DNA of 64,000 nt, from assembly GCA_963697565.1 (NCBI GenBank), contig CAVOOM010000008.1, positions 620,001 to 684,000 on the forward strand, given 5' to 3'. The position numbers and the translations under genes are program-made. Shown piece by piece: positions 30,673 to 40,907 of this stretch. The notes under the pieces are model-generated. The model was not told the DNA's origin. It made no database searches and saw nothing but the letters and a program-made list of their open reading frames with translations. How positions within the stretch are numbered: the first letter of the stretch is position 1; every line of letters starts with the position of its first letter. This DNA comes from CAWFSE01 sp963697565. Lineage in GTDB: Bacteria > Actinomycetota > Actinomycetes > CAVWCF01.

Positions 30673-32923
30673 ATGACCCTGCAGCAGGGACCGCGGTTGC
30701 CGCCCGAACCCCGCGCCCCGGGCAGTCGCCCCCTCGGCCCCCGTGCCGCTGTTCGAACGCCTGGGGTTGGCCGTGGTGCGCCGCCGCTGGGTCGTCCTGG
30801 CCGCCGCGGCCGTCTTCCTGGTCGCGGCCGCGGTCTACGGGGCCGGGGTGATCGGGGCGCTGTCGGGCGGCGGCTTCGACGACCCGGCCAGCGAGTCGTC
30901 GCGGGCGGCGGCCTCGATCGAGGCGGACCTCGGCCGCGCCGCCGTCGACGTCGTCGTGGTGTACGAGGCGGCCGAGGGGTCGGGCCTGGACGATCCCGCG
31001 TTCGAGCGTGCCGTCCGCGGCGCCGTGGATGCCCTGCCCGACGACGCCGTCACGTCGGTGGTCGACTACTGGTCCACCGGGGGGCTGGCTGCCTTCGCCA
31101 GCGCCGACCGCACCGCGACGTACGTCGCCATCGAGCTGTCGGGGGCGACCGAACAGGAGCGCGAGGAGTCGTACGCGCGCATCGCCGACCGGCTCATCGC
31201 GCCCGGGGTGACCACCCTGCGCGGGGGGCCGATCCCGGTCGCCGCAGACATCGACCAGCAGGTGGCCTCCGACATCGCCCGGGCCGAGGTGGTGTCGATC
31301 CCGCTCCTGCTCGTGCTGCTGGCCGTGGTGTTCGGGTCGCTTGCCGCCGCCGGGCTGCCGCTGCTCGTCGGCGCGTTCGCCGTGCTCGGGGCCTTCACCC
31401 TGCTCCGGCTGCTCACGCTGGCCACCGAGGTCAGCATCTTCGCCCTGAACATCGTCACGATGCTGGGCCTCGGCCTCGCCATCGACTACGCGCTCTTTGT
31501 CGTGTCGCGATTCCGCGAGGAGCTGCACGCGGGGGTCGAGCCGCACGAGGCGGTGGTCCGCTCGGTGGCCACCGCGGGCCGGACCGTGGCCTTCTCCGGG
31601 GTGACGGTCGCGGTGTCACTCGGGGCGCTGACGCTCTTCCCGCAGCCGTTCCTGCGCTCGATGGGGCTGGGCGGGATGTTCGCCGTGCTGGCGGCGATGG
31701 TTGCCGCGCTGACTGTGCTGCCGGCGCTGCTGGCGGTCGTGGGCCGGGGCATCGACGCGGTCAAGATGCCGTGGTACCGCCGCACCCTGGAGCGCGGCGA
31801 CGACGGCGCCGCCTGGGCCCGGGTCGCCCGCTGGGTGATGCGGCGGCCCGCCCTGGTCGCGGCGGGGTGCGCCGCCCTGCTGCTCATCCTGGGCGCGCCC
31901 TTCTTGCAGATCGCCTTTGGCGGGGTGGACCACAGGGTCCTCCCGCTGTCGGCGGAGAGCCGGATCGCGACCGACGCGCTCGCCGCGAAGTTCCCCGCCA
32001 CCGCGGCGACGCCCATCGAGGTCCACGTGACCGGCGTGGACGCGGCCGGGGCCGCCGGCTATGCCGAGCGGCTCGCCGACTTGCCCGGGGCCCTCGATGC
32101 GCGGGTTGTCGCGACCGCGGGCGACGTCGCCCACCTCCAGGTCGGGCACCAGGGAGGGGCCGTCGAGGACGGCGCCCTCGCATTGGTCGACGCGGTCCGG
32201 GCTGCCGAGGCCCCGCCGGGGGCCACCGTCCTGGTCGGCGGGGAGAGCGCCGAGCTCGCGGACCTGCTGGCCGGGCTGGGGGAGCGGCTGCCGTGGGTGG
32301 CGCTCTTCGCGGTGGCGGTCACGCTGGTGCTGCTCTTCTTGGCCTTCGGCTCGGTGGTGCTGCCCGTCAAGGCCGTGCTGATGAACGCGCTGTCCCTCGC
32401 GGCGATGCTGGGCGTGGTGGTGTGGGTGTTCCAGGAGGGCAACGGCGCCGGCGTGTTCGGCTTCACGCCCACCGGCGTCACCGAGGCCACCCAGCCGATC
32501 CTCATGGTGGCGATCGCCTTCGGGCTGTCCATGGACTACGAGGTGTTCCTGCTGTCCCGGATGCGCGAGCAATGGGACCTCACCGGCGACAACGCCCTCG
32601 CCGTCGAACGGGGGCTCGCGCGCACCGGCCGCATCATCACCAGCGCGGCCCTGCTCTTCGTCGTGGTCGTCGGGGCCTTCGCGTTCAGCGGGCTGTCGCT
32701 CATCGCCCTGGTCGGCGTGGGGTTGGGCACGGCCGTCCTCATCGACGCCACGGTGGTCCGGGCCTTGCTCGTGCCGGCCACGATGAGCCTGCTGGGCCGC
32801 TGGAACTGGTGGGCGCCGGCGCCGATGGCCCGCTGGTGGGAGAGCCACGGCCTGCATGAGGCCGCCGACGATGTCGTGGCCTCTGCGCTGGCTGACGTGC
32901 CGACCGTCCTGCCGACCCGCTAG
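30673..32923 (+). CDS. MMPL-family RND exporter, copy 1
   Basis: About 749 residues with 12 predicted membrane helices in two repeats. Hallmarks: GGGFDDPASESSRA after helix 1, LGLAIDYALFVVSRFREEL in the first half and FGLSMDYEVFLLSRMREQW in the second, the MMPL aspartate-tyrosine pairs used for proton transfer. From the GTG at 30743 onward the frame is intact; the ATG at 30673 (MTLQQGPRLPPEP, GGAG upstream) resembles the start of copy 2 and needs one base removed at about 30735. Such pumps export lipids, siderophores or drugs. It converges with the TetR gene, the stops overlapping by four bases. Confidence 0.85.
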
Positions 32924-33681
32924 GGCCGCTGGTACGTCTCGGGCGCGTGCCAGAGCGCGCACAGGCCGGCCAGCGTGCGCTCGAAGACGGCCTCGGCGTC
33001 CTCGGGTCGCAGCAGGCACCAGTCGAGGTGGTGGAAGACCTCCATCGCGATCACGCCGTACAGCCGCACCCAGGCGTCGACGAAGACCGCGATGGCACCC
33101 GACGGGATCTCGACGGCCAAGGCGTCATGCAGCCAGGCGTGGTAGCCGGCGTACGCAGCGGCGAGGCCGGGGTCGGTGCGCTCAAGGTCGTCGACGGGGA
33201 ACGGCCGCTCATGCCACAGCTCAAGGAAGAGCTCGGCGAAGACCGCCCCATACCGTGAGCCGGCCTCCTGGACCGGGCCTTCGGGCGGGGCGACATAGCC
33301 GGGGAGCGGTGCGCCGAAGATCAGCGCGAACTCGGCCGGATGGCCGACGGCCCAGCCCCGGAATGCGCGCGAGGCGACCTGCAGCCGGACTTCGACCGGA
33401 CCGCCGGAGGCGTCGACCGCGCCTGTCATCGCGTCGGCGAGCTCGGTGAACAGGTCGGTGATGAGGGCCGTGATCAGGTCCTCAAGGCTCGGAAAGTAGC
33501 GGTAGACGGCGGGGGCGGTGAGGCCGACCTCGCGGGCCACCGCCCGCAGCTGGATCCCGTGGGGCCCGTGGGCGATCAGCTGGTCGCGGGCGGCCGCCTT
33601 GATCTCGTCGGCGGTCTGCGCGCGCAGCCGCTCCCGGCGGGTCGGCTGCCCGCGGGTCGGCTGCTCGGTCGACACGCTCAT
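32920..33681 (-). CDS. TetR-family repressor
   Basis: A 253-residue regulator. The N-terminal HTH is RERLRAQTADEIKAAARDQL ... VAREVGLTAPAVYRYFPSLED (about residues 15-65), and the C-terminal ligand domain begins near residue 95 and resembles the TetR_C/WHG group. It is divergent from MMPL copy 2, with a promoter and palindromic operator in the gap, and probably represses both itself and the exporter until a substrate of the pump binds. The ATG at 33681 gives the family length; upstream codons in the same frame fall inside the operator region. Confidence 0.9.
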   Translation of the reverse strand: MSVSTEQPTRGQPTRRERLRAQTADEIKAAARDQLIAHGPHGIQLRAVAREVGLTAPAVYRYFPSLEDLITALITDLFTELADAMTGAVDASGGPVEVRLQVASRAFRGWAVGHPAEFALIFGAPLPGYVAPPEGPVQEAGSRYGAVFAELFLELWHERPFPVDDLERTDPGLAAAYAGYHAWLHDALAVEIPSGAIAVFVDAWVRLYGVIAMEVFHHLDWCLLRPEDAEAVFERTLAGLCALWHAPETYQRP

Positions 33682-33694
33682 GAAGTGAACCCCC

Positions 33695-33724
33695 TTGACA
33701 AGAGTGAACGGCGTTCGCCATAGT
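33695..33724 (+). promoter_or_regulatory. Sigma-70-type promoter for MMPL copy 2
   Basis: A consensus -35 TTGACA (33695-33700) and CATAGT as -10 (33719-33724) with an 18-base spacer, about 85 bases before the MMPL start. It is the best -35 box in the window. The spacer holds the palindrome described in the next entry, so a bound repressor would block RNA polymerase. Confidence 0.6.
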
Positions 33725-33748
33725 CTACGCCAGTAAGTGAACGGCGTA
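33703..33748. promoter_or_regulatory. TetR operator region
   Basis: The 12-mer AGTGAACGGCGT occurs twice in direct orientation (33703-33714 and 33736-33747). The left copy is part of the perfect palindrome GAACGGCGTTC (33706-33716); the right copy pairs with TACGCC at 33726-33731 as TACGCC-N11-GGCGTA. Two adjacent binding sites over a promoter between a TetR gene and its target is the textbook arrangement for this family. Confidence 0.7.
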
Positions 33749-33810
33749 AACAGAAGTGATTCACGATCACCAGAGTAGCCGTCACCACCACCGTCCGAGG
33801 GAGCCACGCC

Positions 33811-36021
33811 ATGACCGTCCAAACCCCGCCCGACCTGTTGGCCGAACCTGCCGAGGGCTTCCCGCCCCCGGTCTTCGAACGGCTCGGCCGGCTCGTGGTC
33901 CGCCGCCGCCGCGCTGTGCTGGTCCTGGCCGCGGCCTTCCTGGCCTTCGCGGGGATCTGGGGGACCGGCGTCTTCGGCGCCCTTGTCGGCGGCGGGTTCG
34001 ACGACCCGGCGAGCGAGTCGTCACGCGCAGTCGCCGCGATCGAGTCCGACCTCGGCCGAGACGCCACCGACGTGGTGGTGGTCTACCGCGCGCCGGAGGG
34101 GACCACGATCGATGATCCCTGCCTACCAGCGATCGGTCACCCGGACCTTGGCCGCGCTTCCGGACGACCAGGTGGTCCGGGTCGTCGACTTCTGGTCGAC
34201 CGGCGGGGCCCCGGTCTTCGCCAACGCCGACCGCACCGCGACGTACGCCGCGCTGGAGCTGGCCGGGGCGACCGACGAGGCCCGCGAGGAGGCGTACCAG
34301 GCCATCGCCGACGACCTGGTGGCCCCAGGCGTCGAGACCCTGCGCGGCGGGCAGGTGCCGGTTTCGCTGGACGTCAACGAGCAGGTGGCCACGGACATCG
34401 CCCGTGCGGAGACCCTGTCGATCCCGATTCTGATCGTGTTGCTGGCCGTGGTGTTCGGCTCGCTCGCCGCCGCTGGGTTGCCGCTGCTGGTGGGGGCGTT
34501 CGGCGTCCTGGGGGCGTTCACCCTGCTCAACGTGGTGGCGCAGTTCGCCGACGTGAACATCTTCGCCCTCAACATCGTCACGATGCTGGGCCTGGGCCTG
34601 GCCATCGACTACGCGCTGTTCATCGTGTCGCGGTTCCGCGAGGAGCTGCACTCGGGACGCGAGCCGCACGCGGCGGCGGTGCGCACGGTCGCCACCGCTG
34701 GGCGCACGGTGGCCTTCTCCGGGGTGACCGTCGCGGTGTCGCTGGCGGCGCTCACGCTTCTTCCCGCAGAACTTCCTGCGGTCGATGGGCCTGGGCGGGA
34801 TGTTCGCCGTGCTGGCGGCGATGACCGCCGCGCTGACCGTGCTGCCCGCGGTGCTCGCCGTGATGGGCCACCGCGTCGACGCGCTCAAGCTGCCCTGGTA
34901 CCGCCGGACCCTTGAGAGCAAGAACGAGGGCGCCGCGTGGGCCCGGGTCGCGCGTTGGGTGATGCGGCGCCCGGTGGCCGTCGTCGTCGCCTGCACCGCG
35001 TTCCTGCTCGTGCTCGGCGCCCCGTTCCTCCAGGTCGCCTTCGGGGGAGTCGACCACCGGGTCTTGCCGACCACCACCGAAAGCCGCATCGCCAGCGAGG
35101 CGCTGGCCAGCGAGTTCCCGGCATCCGCCGCGCACCCCCATCCAGGTGCACGTGTCCGGGGTCGGCCCGGCCGAGGCGGCCGCGTACGCCGAGACGCTGG
35201 GCGCGCTCCCCGGCGCCGTCGGGGCCGAGGTCGTCGCTCAGTCCGGGGGCGTCGCGCATCTGCACGTCGGGCACCTGGGTGAGGCCAACGGCGACGGCGC
35301 GCTCGCCCTGGTCGACGCCGTCCGCGCCGCGGAGGCCCCCGCCGGCGCGGAGGTGCTCGTCGGCGGGCAGAGCGCCCAGCTGACCGACCTGCTGGACGGG
35401 CTCGGCGACCGGCTGCCGTGGGTGGCCCTCTTTGCGCTGTCGGCGACCCTGGCCCTGCTGTTCTTGGCCTTCGGCTCGGTGGTGCTGCCGATCAAGGCCG
35501 TGCTCATGAACGCGCTGTCGCTGACCGCGACGTTCGGCGTGGTGGTCTGGGTCTTCCAGCTCGGCCACGGCGCGGACATCTTCGGGGTCACGCCCACGGG
35601 CACGACGGAGGCCACCCAGCCGATCCTCATGCTCGCGATCGCGTTCGGCCTGTCGATGGACTACGAGGTGTTCCTGCTGTCGCGGATGCGCGAGGAGTGG
35701 GACCGCACCGGCGACAACGCCCTCGCCGTCGAGCGCGGGCTGGCCCGCACCGGCCGGATCATCACCAGCGCCGCGCTGCTGTTCGTCGTCGTGGTCGGCG
35801 CGTTCTCCTTCAGCGGGATCTCGTTCATCTCGATGATCGGGGTGGGCCTCGTCGTGGCGGTGGTCGTGGACGCCACAGTCGTCCGCGCGCTGCTGGTGCC
35901 GGCGACCATGAGGCTCATGGGCCGGTGGAACTGGTGGGCGCCGGTCCCGATGGCCCGTTGGTGGGAGCGGCACGGCTTCCGCGAGGAGTCGGCGGAGCTG
36001 GAGGCGGCCGACAGGGGATGA
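33811..36021 (+). CDS. MMPL-family RND exporter, copy 2 (frameshifted)
   Basis: About 735 residues, closely related to the copy at 30673 over its whole length (FDDPASESSRA, LGLAIDYALFIVSRFREEL, FGLSMDYEVFLLSRMREEW). Breaks at about 34122, 34757 and 35137 are each cured by removing one base, and paralog comparison makes the repairs unambiguous. GAGGGAG eight bases before the ATG is a good ribosome site. Unlike copy 1 it is directly under the TetR operator. It ends eight bases before the dxr start, so some read-through into the isoprenoid genes is possible. Confidence 0.87.
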
Positions 36022-36028
36022 TGGGGCG

Positions 36029-37238
36029 GTGCGCGACGTCATCCTGCTGGGATCCACCGGATCCATCGGCACCCAGGCGATCGACGTCGTGCGCCGCAAC
36101 CCCGACCGGTTCCGGGTGCTGGGGCTGTCTTCGACGGGCCGCGACCCCCAGGCGCTCGCCGCGCAGGCGAGCGGGCTGGGGGTCCGGCGCGTCGCAGTCG
36201 CCGACGAGGCCCGGGCCGACGACGGTACGGGCCGCGCTCCGCGAGGCGGGCTCCGGGGCCGAGCTGCTGGCCGGGTCCGAGGCGGCGGCCGAGCTGGCCG
36301 CCACGCCCTGCGATGTGGTGCTGAACGGCATCACCGGGGCCGTCGGCCTGCTGCCCACGCTTGCGGCGCTCCGCGCGGGGACCGTCCTCGCGCTCGCCAA
36401 CAAGGAGTCGCTGATCGTCGGCGGACCGCTGGTCAAGGCCGCCGCCGCGCCCGGGCAGATCGTTCCGGTGGACTCCGAGCACTCGGCCCTCGCCCAGTGC
36501 CTGCGGGCGGGGACGGCTGGCGAGGTGCGTCGTCTCGTCCTCACCGCCTCGGGGGGGCCGTTCCGCGGCCGCACCCGCGCCGAGCTGGCCGAGGTGACCC
36601 CCGAGGACGCGCTCGCCCACCCCACCTGGTCGATGGGCCCGGTGGTGACGGTCAACTCCGCGTCGCTGGTCAACAAGGGCCTCGAGGTGATCGAGGCGCA
36701 CCTGCTCTTCGACATCCCCTTCGACCGCATCGACGTGGTCGTGCACCCGCAGTCGGTCGTGCACTCGATGGTGGAGTTCGCCGACGGCTCGACGATCGCG
36801 CAGGCCAGCCCGCCTGACATGCGGCTGCCGATCGCCCTCGGCCTGGGGTGGCCGGACCGCGTGCCCGAGGCCGCGCCGGGCTGCGACTGGACCGCGGCGG
36901 CCGCCTGGACCTTCGAGCCGCTGGACGAGGCTGCCTTCCCGGCCATCGGGCTGGCGCGCGCGGCGGGCGCCGCCGGGGGCACGGCCCCGGCCGTCTACAA
37001 CGCCGCCAACGAGGTCTGCGTCGAGGCGTTCTTGGGCGGCCGGCTGCCGTTCCTCGGCATCGTCGACACCGTCGGCCGCGTGCTGGCCGACCACCTCGAC
37101 GGGCCGTCCGACCGTCCTGGAACCGCCGCCCCGCGGGAGGCGTCCGACGTCGCGGCGGTCCTGGCCGCCGACGCGTGGGCACGGGCCCGCGCGACCCACC
37201 TCACCGGGAGCAACCCACTCGTGAGCGGCACCGCATGA
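36029..37238 (+). CDS. dxr: 1-deoxy-D-xylulose 5-phosphate reductoisomerase (frameshifted)
   Basis: About 402 residues. The NADPH motif LLGSTGSIGTQAIDVV opens the protein; ANKESLIVGG, VPVDSEHSAL, TASGGPFRG and AHPTWSMG are the catalytic and metal-binding motifs of DXR, and VVHPQSVVHSMVE and YNAANEVCVEAFL complete the set. It converts DXP to MEP, the first committed step of the non-mevalonate isoprenoid route. One break at about 36220 is cured by a one-base change. The GTG start follows the MMPL stop closely, and the stop overlaps the ATG of rseP (ATGA). Confidence 0.93.
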
Positions 37239-38442
37239 GCGCCCTCGGCGTCGTCCTCTTCGTCGTCGCGCTGCTCGCTGTCGGTGATGATCCACGAGTG
37301 GGGGCACTACGCCACCGCCCGCCGTTTCGGCATGAAGGTCACCGAGTTCTTCGTCGGGTTCGGCCCGCGGCTGTGGTCCACACAGCGCGGCGAGACCGAG
37401 TACGGCGCCAAGGCGATCCCCGCCGGGGGCTACGTCCGGATCATCGGGATGACCGACCTCGAGGAGGTCGCCCCCGAGGACGAGGAGCGGGCGTTCTACC
37501 GCCAGCCGCCCGGCCGCCGCGCCATCGTGCTCGCGGCCGGCTCGTTCATGCACTTCGTGATCGGCTTCGGTTTGCTCTTCTTCGTGTTCGCCGTGCTCGG
37601 ACTGCCAAAGCCGACGACCACGATCGCCGAGGTCGCCGACTGCGTACCCGTCACCACCGCGGCCGGGTGCACCAAGGCCGACCCGCCGTCGCCGGCGAAG
37701 GCCGCCGGGATCGAGCCGGGTGACGAGGTGCTCTCGGTGGGCGGCGAGACGTCGAGCGAGTGGGTCGAGGTCACCGACGCGCTGCGGGCCGCGGGAGCGA
37801 CGCAGATCACGATGGTGCTGGACCGCGACGGCGAGCAGGTCACCGTCCAGCCCACGCTGGTCGAGCGGGAGCGCCGGCCTGCGGCCCGACGGCGAGACCG
37901 AGCGGGTCGGCGTCCTCGGCGTCGGGCCGGAGCTCGCGCCCGAACGCGCCAACCCGATCGCCGCGGTCGGGGACAGCGTCACGGCCGTGGGCACCCTCAC
38001 CAAGGCGACCTTCACCTCGCTCGCCTCGATCCCCGCCAAGATCCCCGACCTCTGGAACCAGGCCTTCAACGGCGAGGAGCGCGACGAGGCGGGGCTGGTC
38101 GGCCCGGTCGGAATCGCGACCGGCAGCGCGCAGATCGTGGGCAGCGACGCGCCGCCCTTCGTCTCGATCGGCAGGTTCCTGCTGCTCATGGCCGGGCTCA
38201 ACATCTTCGTCGGCATCTTCAACCTGCTGCCGCTGCTGCCCCTCGACGGCGGCCACCTCGCGGTCCTCGGCTACGAGCAGGGGCGCAGCAAGTGGGCCAG
38301 CATGCGCGGCAAGCCCGACCCAGGGCGGGTCGACATCGCCAAGCTGCTCCCGGCCGCATACTTGTTCTTGGGGCTGCTCGTCGGGCTGTCCGTGCTGCTG
38401 CTGGCAGCCGACATCCTCAACCCCATCGACCTCGGGCTCTAG
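37235..38442 (+). CDS. rseP: Site-2 (RIP) metalloprotease (frameshifted)
   Basis: About 401 residues. The zinc motif HEWGH lies within the first membrane helix region (about residue 20), a PDZ domain with AGIEPGDEVLSVGG follows at about 150, and the second metal motif NLLPLLPLDGGH is near residue 330. These are the defining features of RseP/Rip1 intramembrane proteases that cut anti-sigma factors and other membrane proteins. Breaks at about 37283 (GTCGGTG should lose a G) and 37873. The dxr-rseP-ispG order is the usual actinobacterial arrangement. Confidence 0.92.
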
Positions 38443-38466
38443 GCCCGCGTCCCGGAAGGCGCCTCG

Positions 38467-39647
38467 GTGACCGTCTCGCTCGGCATGTTGGCCGTGCCCC
38501 CCAAGCCGCTCGCGCCGCGCCGCGCCAGCCGCCAGATCCTGCTGGCCCACCCCAAGCACCCGGTGGCGATCGGCGGCGACGCGCCGGTCTCCGTGCAGTC
38601 GATGACCACGACCCTGACGGCCGACGTCAACGCGACGCTGCAGCAGATCGCCGAGCTCACGGCGAGCGGCTGCCAGGTCGTCCGGGTCGCCGTGCCGAGC
38701 CAGGACGATGTCGAGGCGCTGCCCGAGATCGCCCGCAAGTCCAACATCCCGGTGATCGCCGACATCCACTTCCAGCCCCGGTACGTCTTCGCGGCCATCG
38801 ATGCCGGCTGCGCCGGAGTGCGGGTCAACCCCGGCAACATCAAGCAGTTCGACGACAAGGTCAAGGAGATCGCCAAGGCCGCAGGCGACGCGGGCGTGCC
38901 GATCCGGATCGGCGTCAACGCCGGATCGCTCGACAAGCGGCTGCTGGCCAAGTACGGCAAGGCCACCCCGGAGGCGCTGGTCGAGTCCGCGCTGTGGGAG
39001 TGCTCGCTGTTCGAGGAGCACGGCTTCCGCGACATCAAGATCTCGGTCAAGCACAACGACCCGGTCGTGATGGTCCAGGCGTACCGGCTGCTGGCCGCGC
39101 AGTGCGACTACCCGCTCCACCTCGGGCGTCACCGAGGCCGGGCCCGCGTTCCAGGGCACCATCAAGTCCGCCGTGGCCTTCGGCGCGCTGCTCTCGCAGG
39201 GCATCGGCGACACCATCCGCGTCTCGCTGTCGGCCCCTCCGGTGGAGGAGGTCAAGGTCGGCAACCAGATCCTGGAGTCGCTCGGGCTGCGCGAGCGCGG
39301 GCTGGAGATCGTCTCCTGCCCCTCCTGCGGCCGGGCCCAGGTCGACGTCTACACCCTCGCCGAGCAGGTCACCGCCGGCCTGGAGGGTCTGAAGGTCCCG
39401 CATGCGGGTCGCGGTGATGGGGTGCGTCGTCAACGGCCCGGGCGAGGCCCGCGAGGCCGACCTGGGCGTGGCCTCCGGCAACGGCAAGGGCCAGATCTTC
39501 GTCAAGGGCGAGGTCATCAAGACGGTGCCCGAGGCGCTGATCGTCGAGACGCTCATCGAGGAGGCCCTGCGGCTCGCCGAGGAGATGGGCGTGGCGCTCG
39601 ACGACGAGCCGGCCCCGGGGTCGGGCCCCATCGTCGAGGTGCGATAG
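38467..39647 (+). CDS. ispG: 4-hydroxy-3-methylbut-2-enyl diphosphate synthase (frameshifted)
   Basis: About 392 residues. Seen are VSVQSMTTTLTADVNATLQQI, VRVAVPSQDD, ADIHFQPRYVF, RVNPGNIK and IRIGVNAGSLDK, then the 4Fe-4S cysteines in SCPSCGR and GCVVNGPGE. IspG converts MEcPP to HMBPP in the MEP pathway, using reduced ferredoxin or flavodoxin. Breaks at about 39127 and 39401 are each cured by removing one base. A GGAAGG site precedes the GTG start. Confidence 0.93.
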
Positions 39648-39651
39648 CCCC

Positions 39652-40494
39652 GTGCTCGGCACCGCCACCCTCCGGGTGCTCGACGCGCGCGACCGCTCGG
39701 CGGTCGACGCCCTGCTCGCGCGAGACCCGGTCGCGGACTGCTTCGTGGCCTCCCGGGTGGCGGCGAGCTCGCTCGATCCGGCCCGCCTCGGCGGCGAGCT
39801 GTGGGGCTGGCTGGAGGAGGGCCGGCTGGTCTCGCTGTGCTACGCGGGGGCCAACCTGGTGCCGGCCCAGGCGACCCCCGCGGCGATCGAGGCCTTCGCC
39901 GAGCGCGCGCTGCGCCGCGGTCGGCGCTGCTCGTCGATCGTCGGCCCCCAGGACGCCGTCGAGGACCTCTGGGCGCGGCTGACCCCCCAGTGGGGCCCGG
40001 GCCGCGAGATCCGGCGCGACCAGCCCCTGATGCAGTGCACCGCCCCGCCGCTGGTCGAGCCCGATGCGCGGGTGCGCCGGGTGCGCCCGACGGAGCTCAA
40101 CTGCCTGCTGCCCGCCGCGGTCGCGATGTTCACCGAGGAGGTCGGGGTTTCCCCGCTGGCCCACGGGGGCGGCGGCCTCTACCGGGCCCGCCTCGCCGAG
40201 CTGATCGAGCGCGGCCGCGCCTTCGCCCGGATCGACGATGGCCGGGTGGTCTTCAAGGCCGAGGTGGCGGCGGTCACCGAGCGGGTCTGCCAGGTGCAGG
40301 GGGTCTGGGTCGACCCGCGGCTGCGCGGCAAGGGCCACGGGACGGCGGGGATGGCCGCGGTGGTGGCGCTCGCCGCCGGCGAGATCGCCCCTGTGGTGTC
40401 GCTGTACGTCAACGACTACAACGTCCCGGCGCTGGCGGCCTACCGCTCGGTGGGGTTCACCGAGGTCGGCGCCTTCATGACCGTGCTGTTCTGA
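39652..40494 (+). CDS. GNAT-family acetyltransferase with DUF4081 N-terminus
   Basis: An intact 280-residue protein. Residues about 1-140 fit the actinobacterial DUF4081 domain, and about 145-280 a GNAT domain with the acetyl-CoA loop VDPRLRGKGHGTAG and C-terminal NDYNVPALAAYRSVGF. It would acetylate an amine, perhaps on a protein or metabolite; the substrate is unknown. It starts with GTG five bases after the ispG stop, so it is part of the isoprenoid operon, a placement shared by many actinobacteria. Confidence 0.85.
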   Translation: MLGTATLRVLDARDRSAVDALLARDPVADCFVASRVAASSLDPARLGGELWGWLEEGRLVSLCYAGANLVPAQATPAAIEAFAERALRRGRRCSSIVGPQDAVEDLWARLTPQWGPGREIRRDQPLMQCTAPPLVEPDARVRRVRPTELNCLLPAAVAMFTEEVGVSPLAHGGGGLYRARLAELIERGRAFARIDDGRVVFKAEVAAVTERVCQVQGVWVDPRLRGKGHGTAGMAAVVALAAGEIAPVVSLYVNDYNVPALAAYRSVGFTEVGAFMTVLF

Positions 40495-40504
40495 GGAGCC
40501 CCGC

Positions 40505-40837
40505 ATGGATCGCCGCACCCCGTACGCCCTCGCCGTGGCCGCCTGCCTCGGCGTCGGCCTGGTGATCGGGCTGATCGACACCTCCGAGGGCTGGGACTCC
40601 CCGGGGCTGAGCGGCCTGCTGATCGCGGCGGTGGCCTTCATCGTCGCCTGGGCGATGCCCGCGCTGGGCTCGGTGCCCGGGTGGGCGGTGGCCGTCCCGG
40701 TCATCGTGCTCGGCTACCTGCGCGGCGACGGCTCGCCGTGGGTCTTCCTCGCCCTGGTCGTGGGCGTGGTTGCCTCGCTGCTCGGGGCCGTGCTCGGCCG
40801 CCGGCGCGAGCAGGCGGTGCGGCGGGGCCCGCGCTGA
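40505..40837 (+). CDS. Small membrane protein
   Basis: A 110-residue hydrophobic protein with three or four membrane segments (ALAVAACLGVGLVIGLI, LLIAAVAFIVAWAMPALG, WAVAVPVIVLGYL, LALVVGVVASLLGAVLG) and a basic C-terminal tail (RRREQAVRRGPR). No family recognised. GAGGAG sits seven bases before the ATG, and it follows the acetyltransferase by ten bases, so translation is well supported. Function unknown. Confidence 0.7.
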   Translation: MDRRTPYALAVAACLGVGLVIGLIDTSEGWDSPGLSGLLIAAVAFIVAWAMPALGSVPGWAVAVPVIVLGYLRGDGSPWVFLALVVGVVASLLGAVLGRRREQAVRRGPR

Positions 40838-40841
40838 CGGA

Positions 40842-40847
40842 TATCCT
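40842..40847 (+). promoter_or_regulatory. Candidate -10 element for proS
   Basis: TATCCT, 60 bases before the proS start and just after the membrane-protein stop. The same hexamer is used at 45635 ahead of rimP and a variant TACCCT lies ahead of rpsO, so this looks like the local housekeeping -10. No good -35 is visible. Confidence 0.4.
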
Positions 40848-40907
40848 CGCGGCACCCTGCGGCTGCCGCCGGAGGACGGCCTGACCCCCACGCTGCGGAG
40901 CCCTTTG

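Noticed and set aside
40842..40907. T-box or other riboswitch ahead of proS
   Set aside because: The leader is only about 60 bases, with no conserved T-box sequence or long stem structure.
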